DNA of 64,000 nucleotides. It comes from Siphonodentalium dalli (taxonomy: Eukaryota > Mollusca > Scaphopoda > Gadilida > Siphonodentaliidae). Position 1 is the stretch's first letter. Every line of letters starts with the position of its first letter. A program made the position numbers and the translations under genes. The stretch spans positions 50,917,349 to 50,981,348 of the forward strand of contig CP136062.1 of assembly GCA_032622095.1 (NCBI GenBank), read 5' to 3'. Shown in pieces: positions 32,641-43,698 of the stretch. Below the pieces are notes generated by a model. That model saw only the letters and a program-made list of their open reading frames with translations, did no database searches and was not told the origin of the DNA.

Positions 32641-33400
32641 TTTGATTGCACCGAAGCACAATCAATAAAGCCAAAGCAGAATTGAATTGCAATAATTTAC
32701 ACTGAAGCATATTTCAATTGCACAGCAGCGAAATTGAATTGCACAGAAACGCGATTGAATTATACCGAAACACAATACTAGTAATTGGTGATGTAATCAT
32801 TATGAGGGTATCACCCCCCCCCCCCTAGCTCCCCCTGAATACCAGTTAATTTTGGGGGGTGAATCCTGAATACCAGTTAATTGGGGGGGGGGGTGAATCC
32901 TGAATACATGTTAAGAAATAATATGCGACACATGACATACAAATTGACTGTTTTAATATCAGACAGATACAGGCAGAAGTTATATAGACACATTATGATG
33001 CCGGTCGCGTTATGAGGCCGTTATGATACGATTAATGATACTTTATGATGGCATGGTGGTCGAATATGCCCAAGAAGCTATTCTACCCACTCATTCATAC
33101 AGATAACTAACACAAAATATTACTTTGCTCCAATAAAACCTGCGTCCAAGATGTTTTGCTTGAACCCGAATACCAGTTAATTCGGGGGGTATATATGAAT
33201 CCCGCGTATACGGCTTCAAAACACCCTGAATCCCCCGTACCGAAAGGGGGGGGGGGTGCTAACAAATCCCGCTGGTCTGTATTCACAGGAACTTGCTGAC
33301 CCTGTGTGCACAAGTATTAAAAATTAAAGAACGTCCTTTTATATAGACACACGGAAATGTGCCCAAAAGTACTTGTCAACGCAATAGGTCACACGGCAAT
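32641..33400. repeat. Minisatellite-like AATTGCAC words and G/C homopolymers
   Basis: 32640-32780 holds a degenerate unit of about 24 bp (GAATTGCACAGAAACGCGAT). 32810-32910 and 33165-33260 hold runs of 9-14 C or G with repeats of GAATACCAGTTAATT. A minus frame at 33107-33313 is repeat-derived. Confidence 0.55.
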
Positions 33401-33754
33401 TTTGACAAACGTCACACCACCCTACACTACACTGAAGAAAAAAAAACACACCAACCCCTCCCATAAATTATTCGCCAATTTTCACCCATGTATCAATGAC
33501 CATTCAGCTGCCAGGATTTATTTATTCTGATCCCAGCTTGGGGCGTCCCAAGGGAAATCACTCTACTAATTTGTTTTTGGTATATTATAACCTCATATGT
33601 TATTTATGACAAATAGTTCAGTCCTAAAAGTTGATGCATGTCAAAGCATGTAACATTAGCAGTTATCAATAAAATATGTTGTTGTTGTTGTAGTTGTAAC
33701 AGGGGGTCTGGAAGCCTGAACACATTTTTTAACCACTTACAAATACATAATCCG
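33401..33754 (+). repeat. Possible LINE 3' end
   Basis: The sequence TCCCAGCTTGGGGCGTCCCA, later AATAAAATATG then a (TTG)n run at 33680-33690, looks like a 3' untranslated tail ending in a short repeat. No reverse transcriptase is present. This is a weak call. Confidence 0.3.
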
Positions 33755-34305
33755 AATTAACGTTCCTAAAATGACTATCTCTTTGACTTCGGGGGAGGGG
33801 GTACAAATATTTGATTCGAGTCGAGGAACCCACAAATCAAAGCTGAGTTATCAGATATCGATTTTTTAAATCTTTTAGTTTTCACCACCTGGAATATATT
33901 AGGTGGCTTGTCAAATATCCAAATTGTTGAAAGTGATGTACAGTGTATAGTCGGCTTTAATAAGAGCATAACCCTGGTATTTGCATGTGTAATGCTGTTT
34001 GAGTCAGGTTTGAGTTGCACATTTTTGTTTTCTCACCCATTTTCAATGTTTAGCGTTGGTCTGACTCCTCAATGATTTTAGAATCCCCTAGTCATGCAGA
34101 GGCGTATCCCCCCATACCCACAACAAAGACCACAAACAACGTCCCTGTACTTCCAATACACAATACAAGCGCAGTGCATGGTGCCCACACCACCCCACAA
34201 TATGTCAATGCTTACCTGATATAGATTCACACACGGGTTCGGGAACTTTTTTAATACAAAATTTCCAACAGTAGGATATTTCATGCCTGACACCAGTTGG
34301 AAAGA
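33755..34305. repeat. Fragment of GTACTCAATCC element and right copy of 150-bp repeat
   Basis: 33775-33900 shares AAATATTTGATTCGAGTCGA with the copies at 23440 and 29586. 34115-34248 is the second copy of the 31685 repeat. It ends GGGTTCGGGAACTTTTTT, a possible B-box-like word plus a T run. Confidence 0.5.
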
Positions 34306-34725
34306 AGCCTGAGTTTAGTGTGCCTGTCATTTGCAGAATGAGGTCCCCAGAGGGTAAATTTAGTGACGCTATCCCGCATAGCAGGCTATAGTATAACTAA
34401 ATTCACCCTCTGTGGATCTCATTATGCTTAGGCCTCATGCATCTTCTTTTGAAAGTTTCTTTACTATCAAATTTCTATAGAAACTTCTTCACGTAGATTC
34501 TATTTCTGTTTTAGTTTAATTGAGGTTCCCAATGGGTGTATATCACAATATTCATTATTTGGGAACTTCAATCTGAGTCTATGTCTCCCATAGCAGATGA
34601 GGCTCATGCAGAATGAGGTCCCCAGAGGGGGAATTTAGTGATGCTAGCCAACCATGCGTGATAGCGTCAATATATTCACCCTCTGGGGACCTCATTCTGC
34701 AATTGACAGGCACAATACACTCATA
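34306..34725. mobile_element. Two-hairpin MITE family Y, copy 2
   Basis: Both hairpins are present, with CTGTCATTTGCAGAATGAGG at the left end and the complement CTGCAATTGACAGGCACA at the right. Confidence 0.8.
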
Positions 34726-35088
34726 ATTCCACTGATCATTCTGTCTTTTAAAAAATTTATATATTAACCATACCCAAAAAAAAATCAACCCCAAAATAAA
34801 AAAACAAAACAAATATCCGTATAAATAGCGACTTTTCATCACAGAATACATTTTCCGGCTCCAAATGGCAGAAATCCATATTAACAACTCTTTTTTACTT
34901 TTAAATAGAGATATGGTGTGGTGACATTGTGATGGTGTAGTAACTTTAAGGGTCAGCCGCATTTTTGCCAACATTTCCTGGTATTTTAAAAATCTAACTC
35001 AACATTATGATACAAATGAAGCTTCCTTTCATTTTTCCAGGGCAATAAGCTATTTGCTGATTGGAGTGTTGTGTGAAATTATTAATTA
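34726..35088. other. No gene recognised
   Basis: A minus frame (34579-34974) includes a hydrophobic stretch but starts in unique AT-rich DNA and runs into the MITE. It is not supported as a gene. Confidence 0.4.
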
Positions 35089-36185
35089 CTAGCTGAGACA
35101 GGCTCTCTTCGGGAGCCTTTATTCAGCGTCGACTCGATTTAACAAAATCGCGATTTCTGGAAAAAAAAGTAACTGATTGCCAAGCTGGTCATGGGTATCA
35201 TTCATCTATATATATATCTGCGAATGTCTATCTGTCTGTCTGTCTGTCTGTCTGTGTTCTATAGAAATTCACAGGGGACCATCTAGATGATGCCAAATGG
35301 GTCTACTAGGAGTAGCTTTTTACGAGAAAGATAATGGTCGGGGTTAGAATTTTCTAAAGTGACGCCGTTGTTGTCAGGGGCAGAAAAATAATTTGTCGCC
35401 GATTGCCACCAAACTTATATATAATCATCCCCATAATATGAGGAATCTAATGGCGTGGTTTAAATATGGCAAAAGTCGCGCCGTTCGCGTCAGGGGTGCC
35501 CGGAAGGGGGGGGGGGCAGATATTTTTTTCTGTCGCCGATTGCCACGAAACTGATATCAAAATCGGCGCTAAAATTAGTTTTATCAATTTTGGTGCCCCT
35601 CTCCCCTTCCGTTCACCCCTGACTCAAACGACGCCACTTTTTACATATTTAAACTACACCGTTGGATTCTTCATATCATGGGGATGATTATATGTAAGTT
35701 TCGTGGCAATCGGCGACAGAAAAAAATATCTGCCCCCCCCCCCCCTTCCGGGCACCCCTGACGCGAACGGCGCGACTTTTTACATATTTAAACCACACCG
35801 TTGAATTCTTCATATCATGGGGATGATTATATGTAAGTTTCGTGGCAATCGGCGTCATTCGGCGACAGAAAAAAATACCTCCCCCTTCCGGGCACCCCTG
35901 ACGCGAACGGCGCGACTTTTGCCATATTTAAACCACGCCATTAGATTCCTCATATTATGGGGATGATAATATATAAGTTTGGTGGCAATCGGCGACAAAT
36001 TATTTTTCTGCCCCTCCCCCTTTTCTGCCCATGACAACAATGACGTCACTTTAGAAAATTCTAACCCCGACCATTATCTTTCTCGTAAAAAGCTACTCCT
36101 AGTAGACCCCTTTGGCATCATCTAGATGGTCCCCTGTGAATTTATATAGAACACAGACAGACAGACAGATAGACATTATATAACC
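35089..36185 (-). mobile_element. Large foldback with Helitron-type 3' end
   Basis: The minus-strand end has hairpin GGCTCCCGAAGAGAGCC, then TGTCTCAG and CTAG followed by T (35089-35092). Arms 35219-35512 and 35883-36178 are near-complementary over about 295 bp, both with (CTGT)n ends and CTACTAGGAGTAGC-type words. The centre holds repeated units with GTTCGCGTCAGGGGTGCCCG and G or C runs. Frames across it are repeat-derived. Confidence 0.65.
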
Positions 36186-36239
36186 ATAATAAATTATAGT
36201 CACCAGTGATTCCGTTATTGTTACTATCATTTTCATATA

Positions 36240-37055
36240 TATTTCACCGGGGGTAAACAACACCTATTGCATGACTTCCAGGATAAAGTTACATATATCT
36301 TTTTAGTTGAAAATAAACGCTCTTTATTGTTAATTATTAGTGCCTCTTTGAGTCATTTGAACAGTACCTATACATGCAGTGACAGACCCCGCGTCATTTA
36401 CGTTTTGTTCATCAATTTCCCACATATCATCTGGGCTGATAATAAACGCTCTTTATTTATCATATAATTTGTTAGTCCCCCTTTAGGTCATCTGAGGTCA
36501 AATGCGCCTATCACATGACAATCATCTGGTCATGTGACCCATCTACACCAACGTTCATACACATCTTTTAAGCTGATAAATAACGCTCTTTATTGATCAT
36601 ATTTGCCCCTTTAAGTCGATTGGGGTCAACGGCATATACCATATACCTCATGACACGTTACGGGTCAATTTATCCCCGTGTTTCAATTATTCACCGACCA
36701 GATTTCAACCTTTTTTGTATATAATTAATTATTTAGCTCAATAAATTCTTATTATTAAGACATCTGAGGTCAACGGGACATTTCTAATAAAACTACCCGG
36801 GTCAATTTACTCATTTAAAAAAACAATAATTCAGCTCCGAGGATCCAACCATTTGGTCGCATGAAGCCAAAATATATATACTAATAATTATTAGTGCCCC
36901 TTTAAGACATATGATGTGATCAGGGGCTATCTATTAACGCCCCCACCCATGTCAAATTACCCATATAGACAGATTTTCAGTTCCGATGGTCCAGCCGTTT
37001 GGTCGCCTATAAGCGGACAGACGAACAAACAAAATTGAGTTTTATTAGTATAGAT
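36240..37055 (-). mobile_element. Helitron of the ACTCAATTTTGT family, minus copy
   Basis: The 5' end on the minus strand is TCTATACTAATAAAACTCAA preceded by A, the expected A/TC junction. Five or six modules follow with GCTGATAATAAACGCTCTTT. The 3' hairpin end is not found. Confidence 0.65.
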
Positions 37056-37455
37056 TGTGCTTCAACTCAAACTGGCCTCCAGAATATGGTTATTGTGGAA
37101 TATTCAGATAAAGTGAAAGTCATCTCTGCATCTTATTATCGGATAATGCACTCCCTCCAAATGATCGAATAGGAATCATATAGCCTAGGCCTATATGTCT
37201 TGTGCTCTTGTCTTGTGTTATCAAAACACCCCTCCAAATTAATAATAAACCATTCCAACGTGTAATTTTATAAATGCATGGGGGAATCCATTCAGTAATG
37301 GGGAAGGGTTAAACAAAGCCGCTGACGATTGGATTTTTAAAAGACACTTGCGATATTACCGTTATGCAAACGAAAGAAGACTTCCCGCCATTGTGCGCGG
37401 CACGTGTTGCAGGTACGAATTGATTGGCAGCGTTCACTCTCAAGGATAAGACTAC
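37056..37455. other. Upstream region of a possible gene
   Basis: It appears single-copy. CACGTG occurs at about 37400 and 37506. A minus frame (37337-37654) is antisense to the proposed promoter and 5' leader and has no family. Confidence 0.4.
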
Positions 37456-37461
37456 TTAGTG

Positions 37462-37471
37462 CTATAAATAG
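37462..37471 (+). promoter_or_regulatory. Candidate TATA box
   Basis: CTATAAATAG lies about 30 bp before a plausible start region near 37500. It is about 310 bp before the ATG of the possible exon at 37775. Confidence 0.45.
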
Positions 37472-37774
37472 AACACAGCGAGAAACATTGTAGCATCGTC
37501 GTCGGCACGTGTTGTTGTTTTCATTCTGAGTCTTGGTTTGAGCCCATGTGGCACCTTGGCTTGTATCCACGGTATGGTTAATCTTGTGGCGTAATTGGTT
37601 TCTCCTTGCTTCCGCGGTGTTGGGTGATACCAAGCAGTGTATTGCACGGATCAAAATTATTTCCGATCAGTGTTTCTTGTGGCTGTCACTGTTATTCTTA
37701 TAGTGGTTATAGACTGATCAGTTGAAGCGCGGTGGAATTTTGACAGGTGTATCAATAACCGTAAATAATTTGAG

Positions 37775-37925
37775 ATGGACGACGACAGTTTTGAGAAGAG
37801 CGAGGACCCGCGTAAGTTTTCATTGAGACAAGTGCTCAGTCAGATACGATCGAGGAAGAATGACTTCAGGAGGTCTTTGAAAATGATAGCAAAACCAGCC
37901 CCTGCAGGAGGAGGTGGCGACAACC
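37775..37925 (+). CDS. Possible first exon of an unrecognised protein
   Basis: ATG at 37775 opens a frame reading MDDDSFEKSEDPRKFSLRQV, then LSQIRSRKNDFRRSL, then KPAPAGGGGDN. It stops at a good GTGAGT donor (37926), leaving one base of the next codon. The peptide is charged, with an acidic start, a basic helix-like middle and a glycine stretch. I recognise no domain. Unlike its surroundings it is not repeat sequence, and codon use looks coding. The intron begins in a foldback element with a long G run. No second exon could be found. It may be a real gene or a chance frame. Confidence 0.42.
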
Positions 37926-37937
37926 GTGAGTTTAATT

Positions 37938-38415
37938 TAAAAACCCTTCTTAAGGTGGTGGGGGGGGGGGGGGGGGGGGGGTTGGTAAAGTGACAATTTT
38001 TTAAATAGGGATTTCCATGCAAATCTCCGGAGCACAAGTTATATTAATATATGAAGCAGTTGTTCGGGAACCAAAGCAGGCATATCATTGAACAGTCATA
38101 ACATTTAAGATCACTACATGTAGGTAAATTAAAAAATTTTGCAATAAATAAATTTGTGAGAATTTTTTTCTGGAATTACATCACATGACCTACATTTGAG
38201 AAATCAATATAAAATTCAAAAATAAATACACCAACATTATAATGGAACAAGTTCCAAGCAGACCCACTCCACCCCAGTACCTGTTGTTTCCAATACCACA
38301 GCAAGTCACACTCAGAAGTATGTACTAGTACAACTCTAACTTTTTCTCTGCAGATTTGCATGGAAATCACCATTCATTATTGGTCACTTGACCTCCACCT
38401 TAAACCCTTCTGAGT
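37938..38415. mobile_element. Foldback element in the proposed intron
   Basis: ACCCTTCTTAAGGTGG and GATTTCCATGCAAATCT on the left are mirrored by CAGATTTGCATGGAAATC and CCACCTTAAACCCTTCT on the right. A run of about 22 G sits in the left arm (37960-37981). The apparent TTTCTCTGCAG acceptor near 38350 is arm sequence. Confidence 0.6.
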
Positions 38416-38669
38416 GAACTGAAATGTTTAATTTTTTGCATACATGTACAACACATTTTGGGAAATAAAAATAAAATCTCATATATATTATATATACACA
38501 TGTATGAACTACAATGTACCACCCCCCCCCTGAACAAGTACCCTACACCCCCTGTTGACACACCCCATTATCCCTACCCCTGTCGACACCCCCCCCCCCA
38601 TCGTCGACACACCCCTGCTGTCAGGATGTGAAGCTCTCATGCTCTTGGTTTAATATACCGATAATTGGA
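38416..38669. repeat. C-rich low-complexity stretch
   Basis: 38520-38625 has repeated CACCCC and runs of 9-13 C, with TGTCGACACCCC words. Confidence 0.7.
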
Positions 38670-38949
38670 TTAAAGGGGTACTTTAAACTAAATCCAGCCA
38701 TTTATGGGACCATATCATTTTATACTCAACAGAATATGTGCAACAAATGAATGAATTTGAGCCATGGATGAATGCAAAATACACTCATGTGCTCTATGAA
38801 CAATGCAAACAACATGGTAATTACATGTATAATGAAAATGAATATATGACTGGACATCCTTGACTCAAATTCATTCATACATGTATGTTGTACCGGTATA
38901 TATTCTTTTGAGTATAAAAGGAAATGGGCCCATAAATGTCCCCTTTTAA
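38670..38949. mobile_element. TTAA-bounded foldback with AGGGG termini
   Basis: TTAA at 38670-38673 and 38946-38949 bounds AGGGGTACTTTAAAC and a complementary end. The arms of about 100 bp both hold CCATTTATGGG-like and GAATGAATTTGAG words. Confidence 0.72.
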
Positions 38950-40114
38950 TAAGTCAATCATCTACTGCAAAAACAAATATTTGAGTTTCTAAGGTGCACA
39001 TTATTGTAAATTACCTACCCGGTATATGGTATATACATGTAGCTAACAGTTTGCGCATCTCCGTTGGGAGGAAAGTCCAACTAGGAATTTCCAACTGCAC
39101 CTCGTCCCCTCTTGAACTGGGTCAGACAAAATTCCCATCTTGGGTCAATTCCATTTGCACATACAGTAATGCCCTAAGTAATCGACTCCTTCACATAGCA
39201 GAAATTTTTCACTTGGTTCCTCAAGCTTTACGACTATTAAAAATATCTAACCTGAGATTCCCCCATAAGCTAGAAAATTAATGGCCACTTTAGTCGAAAA
39301 ATTTGACGGAAAGTACGGAAGGAAGATTTGCGACTTTTGATTTAAAAGCAACAATTATCACACTAAATACTGGAATAGTGTTGGAAAATTTCCAACTGGT
39401 GGTTTGTCAGGCATGAAATATCCTACATTGTACTGTTGAAAATTTTGATTGGAAGTTGAGGGAGGGGGGGGGGGGTAGGGATAGGGAGAGGAGGTGGGAG
39501 GGGGGGGGGGTTATGTCTCCAAACCAAACCCTATTGAAACATGCTGATAGCTAGATGTATAGTTTAGTAAAATCTGTGCATATGCCAGCCATGCTGAAGT
39601 GAAAAGCTGAATTTTGTGAGAATTGAAGGCCAAAACTAAGGATATAATCACTTGGGTTTTATGAATTTTATTCTTCTAAAAAATATTACCAGTAAGGCAT
39701 GCAGCACTCCTAAACTGTCACGCTTGCCTTCTACCATAAGAATTCCAATGTCTTTGGCCAAGATCAATTTATTTGAGGAAGGAGGGGCTGTGGGGTGGGG
39801 AGGGGTTTGGTCTCGTTTTTAAATATTAGAACCTGATGAAAATTTGTATCATAGACCATTGAAAAATTGTATTGAAAATGGTTTCCATATGACCAACTAC
39901 TTCGTCAATACCATATGTATTTGTCTTTATGTTTGCAAAAATATTTTATTATGTACCGGTACACCCATATAATATAAAGAGCGTTTATACTCTCGTTGCC
40001 GGTTGATTATCTCTGGTCATTTTTCCTTTTGAAAAGAAAGGAGATTACATCTACCCACACAACAATAACCTCCTGCCATGTGGTAGAGAACTAAGCGAAG
40101 TTCTATTGAAGACT
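38950..40114. other. No gene; hairpin MITE fragment and G-rich tracts
   Basis: 39163-39215 is a left-end fragment of family X. 39460-39515 and 39775-39805 are G-rich, with runs of 8-10 G. The remainder shows nothing recognisable. Confidence 0.5.
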
Positions 40115-40336
40115 ACAGTAATGCCCTAAATAATCGACTCCTTAACCACAGCAGAATTATGGGTAACTTTTCAGGATTTAGTCGGAAATATGGCTTTTGG
40201 CCATTCATCGGAAAGCTCTCCTTGAGAGCTTTCCGAAATTCCGATGAATGGAACAAGCCATATTTCCAACTAAATCCTGAAAAGTTACCCACAATTCTGC
40301 TGTGGTTAAGGAATCGATTATTTAGAGCATTACTGT
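40115..40336. mobile_element. Hairpin MITE family X, copy d
   Basis: Both arms are present, TA-bounded, and they meet at a short CTCCTTGAGAG-type loop near 40222. Confidence 0.85.
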
Positions 40337-40491
40337 AGATACGCAGATATCAAAATATTTTGTTGCGTAAACATTTGTATGAGGGTTAGTTATTGCCAGC
40401 AGATGACCATCTATTAGATATCTAACAGGGCCATTCTCACTTATGGTAAGGGGTGTCTAAATCAGTCGATAATAAGGTTTATACTCGAACT

Positions 40492-40716
40492 ACAGTAATT
40501 CCCTAAGTAATCGACACCTTATTATATATATAAACACAGCAGAATTATGGGTAACTTTTCAGGATTTAGTTGGAAATATGGCTTGTTGCCATTCATCAGA
40601 AAGCTCTCGGGGAGAGCTTTCCGATGAATGGCAACAAGCCATTTTCCGACTAAATCCTGAAAAGTTACCCATAATTCTGCTGTGTTTAAGGAGTCGATTA
40701 CTTAGGGCATTACTGT
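40492..40716. mobile_element. Hairpin MITE family X, copy e
   Basis: Arms are nearly perfect around CTCTCGGGGAGAG, with TA at both ends. The mirrored frames on the two strands (40559-40867 and 40578-40838) are the palindrome read both ways. Confidence 0.88.
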
Positions 40717-41534
40717 ACATACATGTACAGGTAATTTGTAACCCTTGTAACACTGTTACAAAATGCCTAGTGGAGGAAAATTGTACCTGTTCATGCAAAA
40801 TATGCAGCTGTTTACAAAGCGTTGAGGGTGTGTTGTGACCATGTCGTAAATGGCTGAGGACCGCCATTCAAATTAAATGCACTGCCTTGGGAATAACTGC
40901 AGTTGCATTGAAATTTCTAATCAGTGCATCAAAAAAGTATACTATTACCAATGCTGAATTACTTTAGCCTATATTGCAGTATATCTTTTAATTTTGTTTC
41001 TTTTACATTCATGATGATCAGGGCAGGGGTGGGGGAGATAAACTAGGATATACTAGTATCCCCTTCCTTGTGGGAAGTTTTTAAAACTAGGTAAAACCAG
41101 GGGGAGGGGGAGATGTGCAGGGGGAAGATGACGTAGAACGATGGTACTTTGAATTGTATATGGCCATGAATATATCCCCTACTTTAAAGATGGTGAATAT
41201 GGTGATGTGCAACCCATTGGGTACCTCGATTATGCATTGTGTTGTCTGCCAATTTGGATATATAGAGAAACTAAACTAAAACAGAAAAAGAAATTTTCAG
41301 AAGAAACAGCTGAAAGAAACTGAAAAAACATGTTAATTTGATAAGAAAGATATCTATATACTGTGGTTTGCTTTAATTTTGTTGGCATCAATTATTGTGT
41401 TTTTGTATAAAAGACCATTTCATGGGAATGCGAATTTGTGGATCTACGTACCGGTATCATATTTATCCAAATCAACAGGTCCAACAACAGCAAACAACCA
41501 TAGTTTGGTGCCGAAAGGCCATCACCCAATCAGT
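40717..41534. repeat. Mostly unannotated, with a family Y core fragment
   Basis: 41165-41335 shares GGTGAATATGGTGATGTGCA, GTTGTCTGCCAATTTGGATA and the following AAACTAAACTAAA with 43340-43460 and 56100-56200. The rest is not recognised. Confidence 0.5.
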
Positions 41535-41749
41535 ACAGTAATGCCCTAAGTAATCGACTCCATAACCACAGCAGAATTATGGGTAACTTTTCAGGATTTA
41601 GTCGGAAATATGGCTTGTTGCCATTCATCGGAAAGCTCTCGGGGAGAGCTTTCTGCTGAATGGCAACAAACCATATTTCCGACTAAATCCTGAAAAGTTA
41701 CCCATAATTCTGCTGTGGTTATGGAGTCGATTACTTAGGGCATTACTGT
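41535..41749. mobile_element. Hairpin MITE family X, copy f
   Basis: A complete TA-bounded copy. The arms are near-identical complements around CTCTCGGGGAGAG. Confidence 0.88.
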
Positions 41750-42147
41750 ACAATGGCTTAATTTCACACTCTGGCGAGGAAGTTATTTATTGTTTTATTC
41801 AAGAGATCAATTTCATTGGCCATTGTTTATACAAACTATTATTGAAAGGATGAGACGATGTAGTATATAAACAATAGCGAAAAGCTCAATGATATATTTA
41901 TTAAGTTGATTATGTTTCATCTCCTCTTCCGTCTCCTCTGTCTCCTCTTCCGTTTTGCACACTCATTTAATGACATGCCGAAAACAGACATACAGTACCC
42001 GTGCCGTATACAATGCCCGATCCTCGTTTTCATCCCGTACATTTTATATTGATATACACTCTACCAATTGAGAGTAAATTATTTCGTTGGATGTTGATTT
42101 CATCAGTGGGCAAACCACAAAATCAATGAATAATACACTCCCATGAA
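41750..42147. other. No gene recognised
   Basis: AT-rich, with a CTCCTCTTCCGTCTCCTCTG pyrimidine stretch near 41925-41955. Confidence 0.4.
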
Positions 42148-42436
42148 TTAACCCTTTACCCAACAGAACGGCCCTGTGCCAATGCATTCTCTTATATATG
42201 CGAGTCGACCATAGGCCAATGCATTCTCTTATATATGCGAGGCGACCTATGGTCGACTCGCATATATAAGAGAATGCATTGGCACAGGGCATAACTGTAA
42301 CCATCACAATGTGGTCAATGAGCCGGTTCCAATGATATCCATATTTGTATGGTTTTATTGAGACAGACCCAAGATAATTTAGGCTGTTGCAGCTTTATTT
42401 GGCCGTTTTTGGCCGGTTTGTTGGGTAAAGGGTTAA
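42148..42436 (+). mobile_element. TTAA two-palindrome element, copy 2 (deleted)
   Basis: It has the same ends as 21233-21632. The first palindrome is cut after CCATAG and fused to the second, removing the spacer. Its right TTAA (42433-42436) is also the left TTAA of the next element. Confidence 0.85.
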
Positions 42437-42692
42437 CCCTTTCATGACGGGAGCTGCACTGGTGCAGCATTAAATACGGTGTGCCAGTGCATTCTCTTAT
42501 ATATGCGAGTATCCCATAGGGAGCCTCACATATAAAAGAGAATGTACTGGCTTACAAGGTCAAGGTAAGTATTGTTAGGCCAATGTATTCTCTTATATAT
42601 GCGAGGCTTCCCATGGGAGACTCGCATATATAAGAGAATACATTGGCACAGGGTTTAAAATTTCAGGAAGCTTCAGTCATGGAAGGGTTTAA
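42433..42692 (+). mobile_element. TTAA-bounded GGGAGCTGCAC element
   Basis: Termini are CCCTTTCATGACGG and CATGGAAGGG. Two palindromes of GCCAGTGCATTCTCTTATAT type resemble those of the neighbouring family, but the outer sequence is different. TTAA is shared on both sides. Confidence 0.82.
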
Positions 42693-43090
42693 CCCTTTAC
42701 CCAACAAACCGGCCAAAACCGGCCAAATAAAGCTTCAACAGCCTGAAATATCTTCGGTCTGTCTCAATAGAACCATACAAATATGGATATCATTGGAACC
42801 GGCTCCTTGACCACATTGTGATAGTGACAGTTATGCCCTGTGCCAATGCATTCTCTTATATATGCGAGTCGACCATAGGTCGCCTCGCATATATAAGAGA
42901 ATGCATTGGCCTAAAAAAAACAACTTTTTTTAACACTTTTTACCATTTTTTCTTACATTCTTTAACAATTTTATAATTTTTAATGTGTTAAGCCAATGCA
43001 TTCTCTTATATATGCGAGGCGACCTATGGTCGACTCGCATATATAAGAGAATGCATTGGCACAGGGCCGTTCTGTTGGGTAAAGGGTTAA
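42689..43090 (-). mobile_element. TTAA two-palindrome element, copy 3 (inverted)
   Basis: This is a complete element in opposite orientation to copies 1, 2 and 4. Its left TTAA (42689-42692) is shared with the preceding element, and its right TTAA is 43087-43090. Confidence 0.85.
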
Positions 43091-43185
43091 AGGATTTTAC
43101 AGTATTCAACACGCCACCATGCACTGCTGTGGAAACAGTGTAGATGATGGCAGCATCACTAAAGCAGCACGATACATGTAGTTGC

Positions 43186-43698
43186 ATGCAGGCTTCAAAC
43201 ATGATGCTGGATATTTGCAGAATGAGGTTCCCAGAGGGTGAATTTAGTGACGGTACTCTGCTCTATGGGCTAGCATCACTAAATTCATCTTCAGGGGACC
43301 TCATTCTGCATGGCCTCATCTGCTATGGGAGATCTAGACTCAGATTTAAGTTCCCAGATGGTGAAGATGGTGATGTGCACCCATTGGGCACCTCAGTTAT
43401 GCGTTTTGTTGTCTGCCAATTTGGATATATACCGGTAGAAAAACTAAACTAAATCAGAAAAATAATTTTTCAGAAGAAAATGAAAAAAACTTGTTAATTT
43501 GATAATAAAGATACATTGTACTTTCACGAGGATATGAGGCCTAACTTACAAGCCTTGAAATAGGGTGTCTGTCATTTGCAGAATGAGGTCCCCAGGTGAA
43601 TTTAGTGATGCTACCCCTCATAGCGGGCTAGCATCACCAAATTCACCCTCTGGGAACCCCATTCTGCAAATGTCCAGCACCATATTTTGAGGCCAGGC
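43186..43698. mobile_element. Two-hairpin MITE family Y, copy 3 (composite)
   Basis: The left hairpin and core lie at 43200-43460. A second start (ACAAGCCTTGAAATAGGGTG) at 43547 is followed by another hairpin ending near 43675. It may be two partial copies side by side. Confidence 0.65.

Noticed and set aside
34579-34974. 131-codon minus frame with a hydrophobic, membrane-like stretch
   Set aside because: Its end is family Y hairpin sequence and its start is AT-rich unique DNA. No splice sites or family features.
38340-38360. TTTTTCTCTGCAG acceptor after the possible exon at 37775
   Set aside because: It is part of a foldback arm that mirrors 38010-38030, and no coding frame follows.
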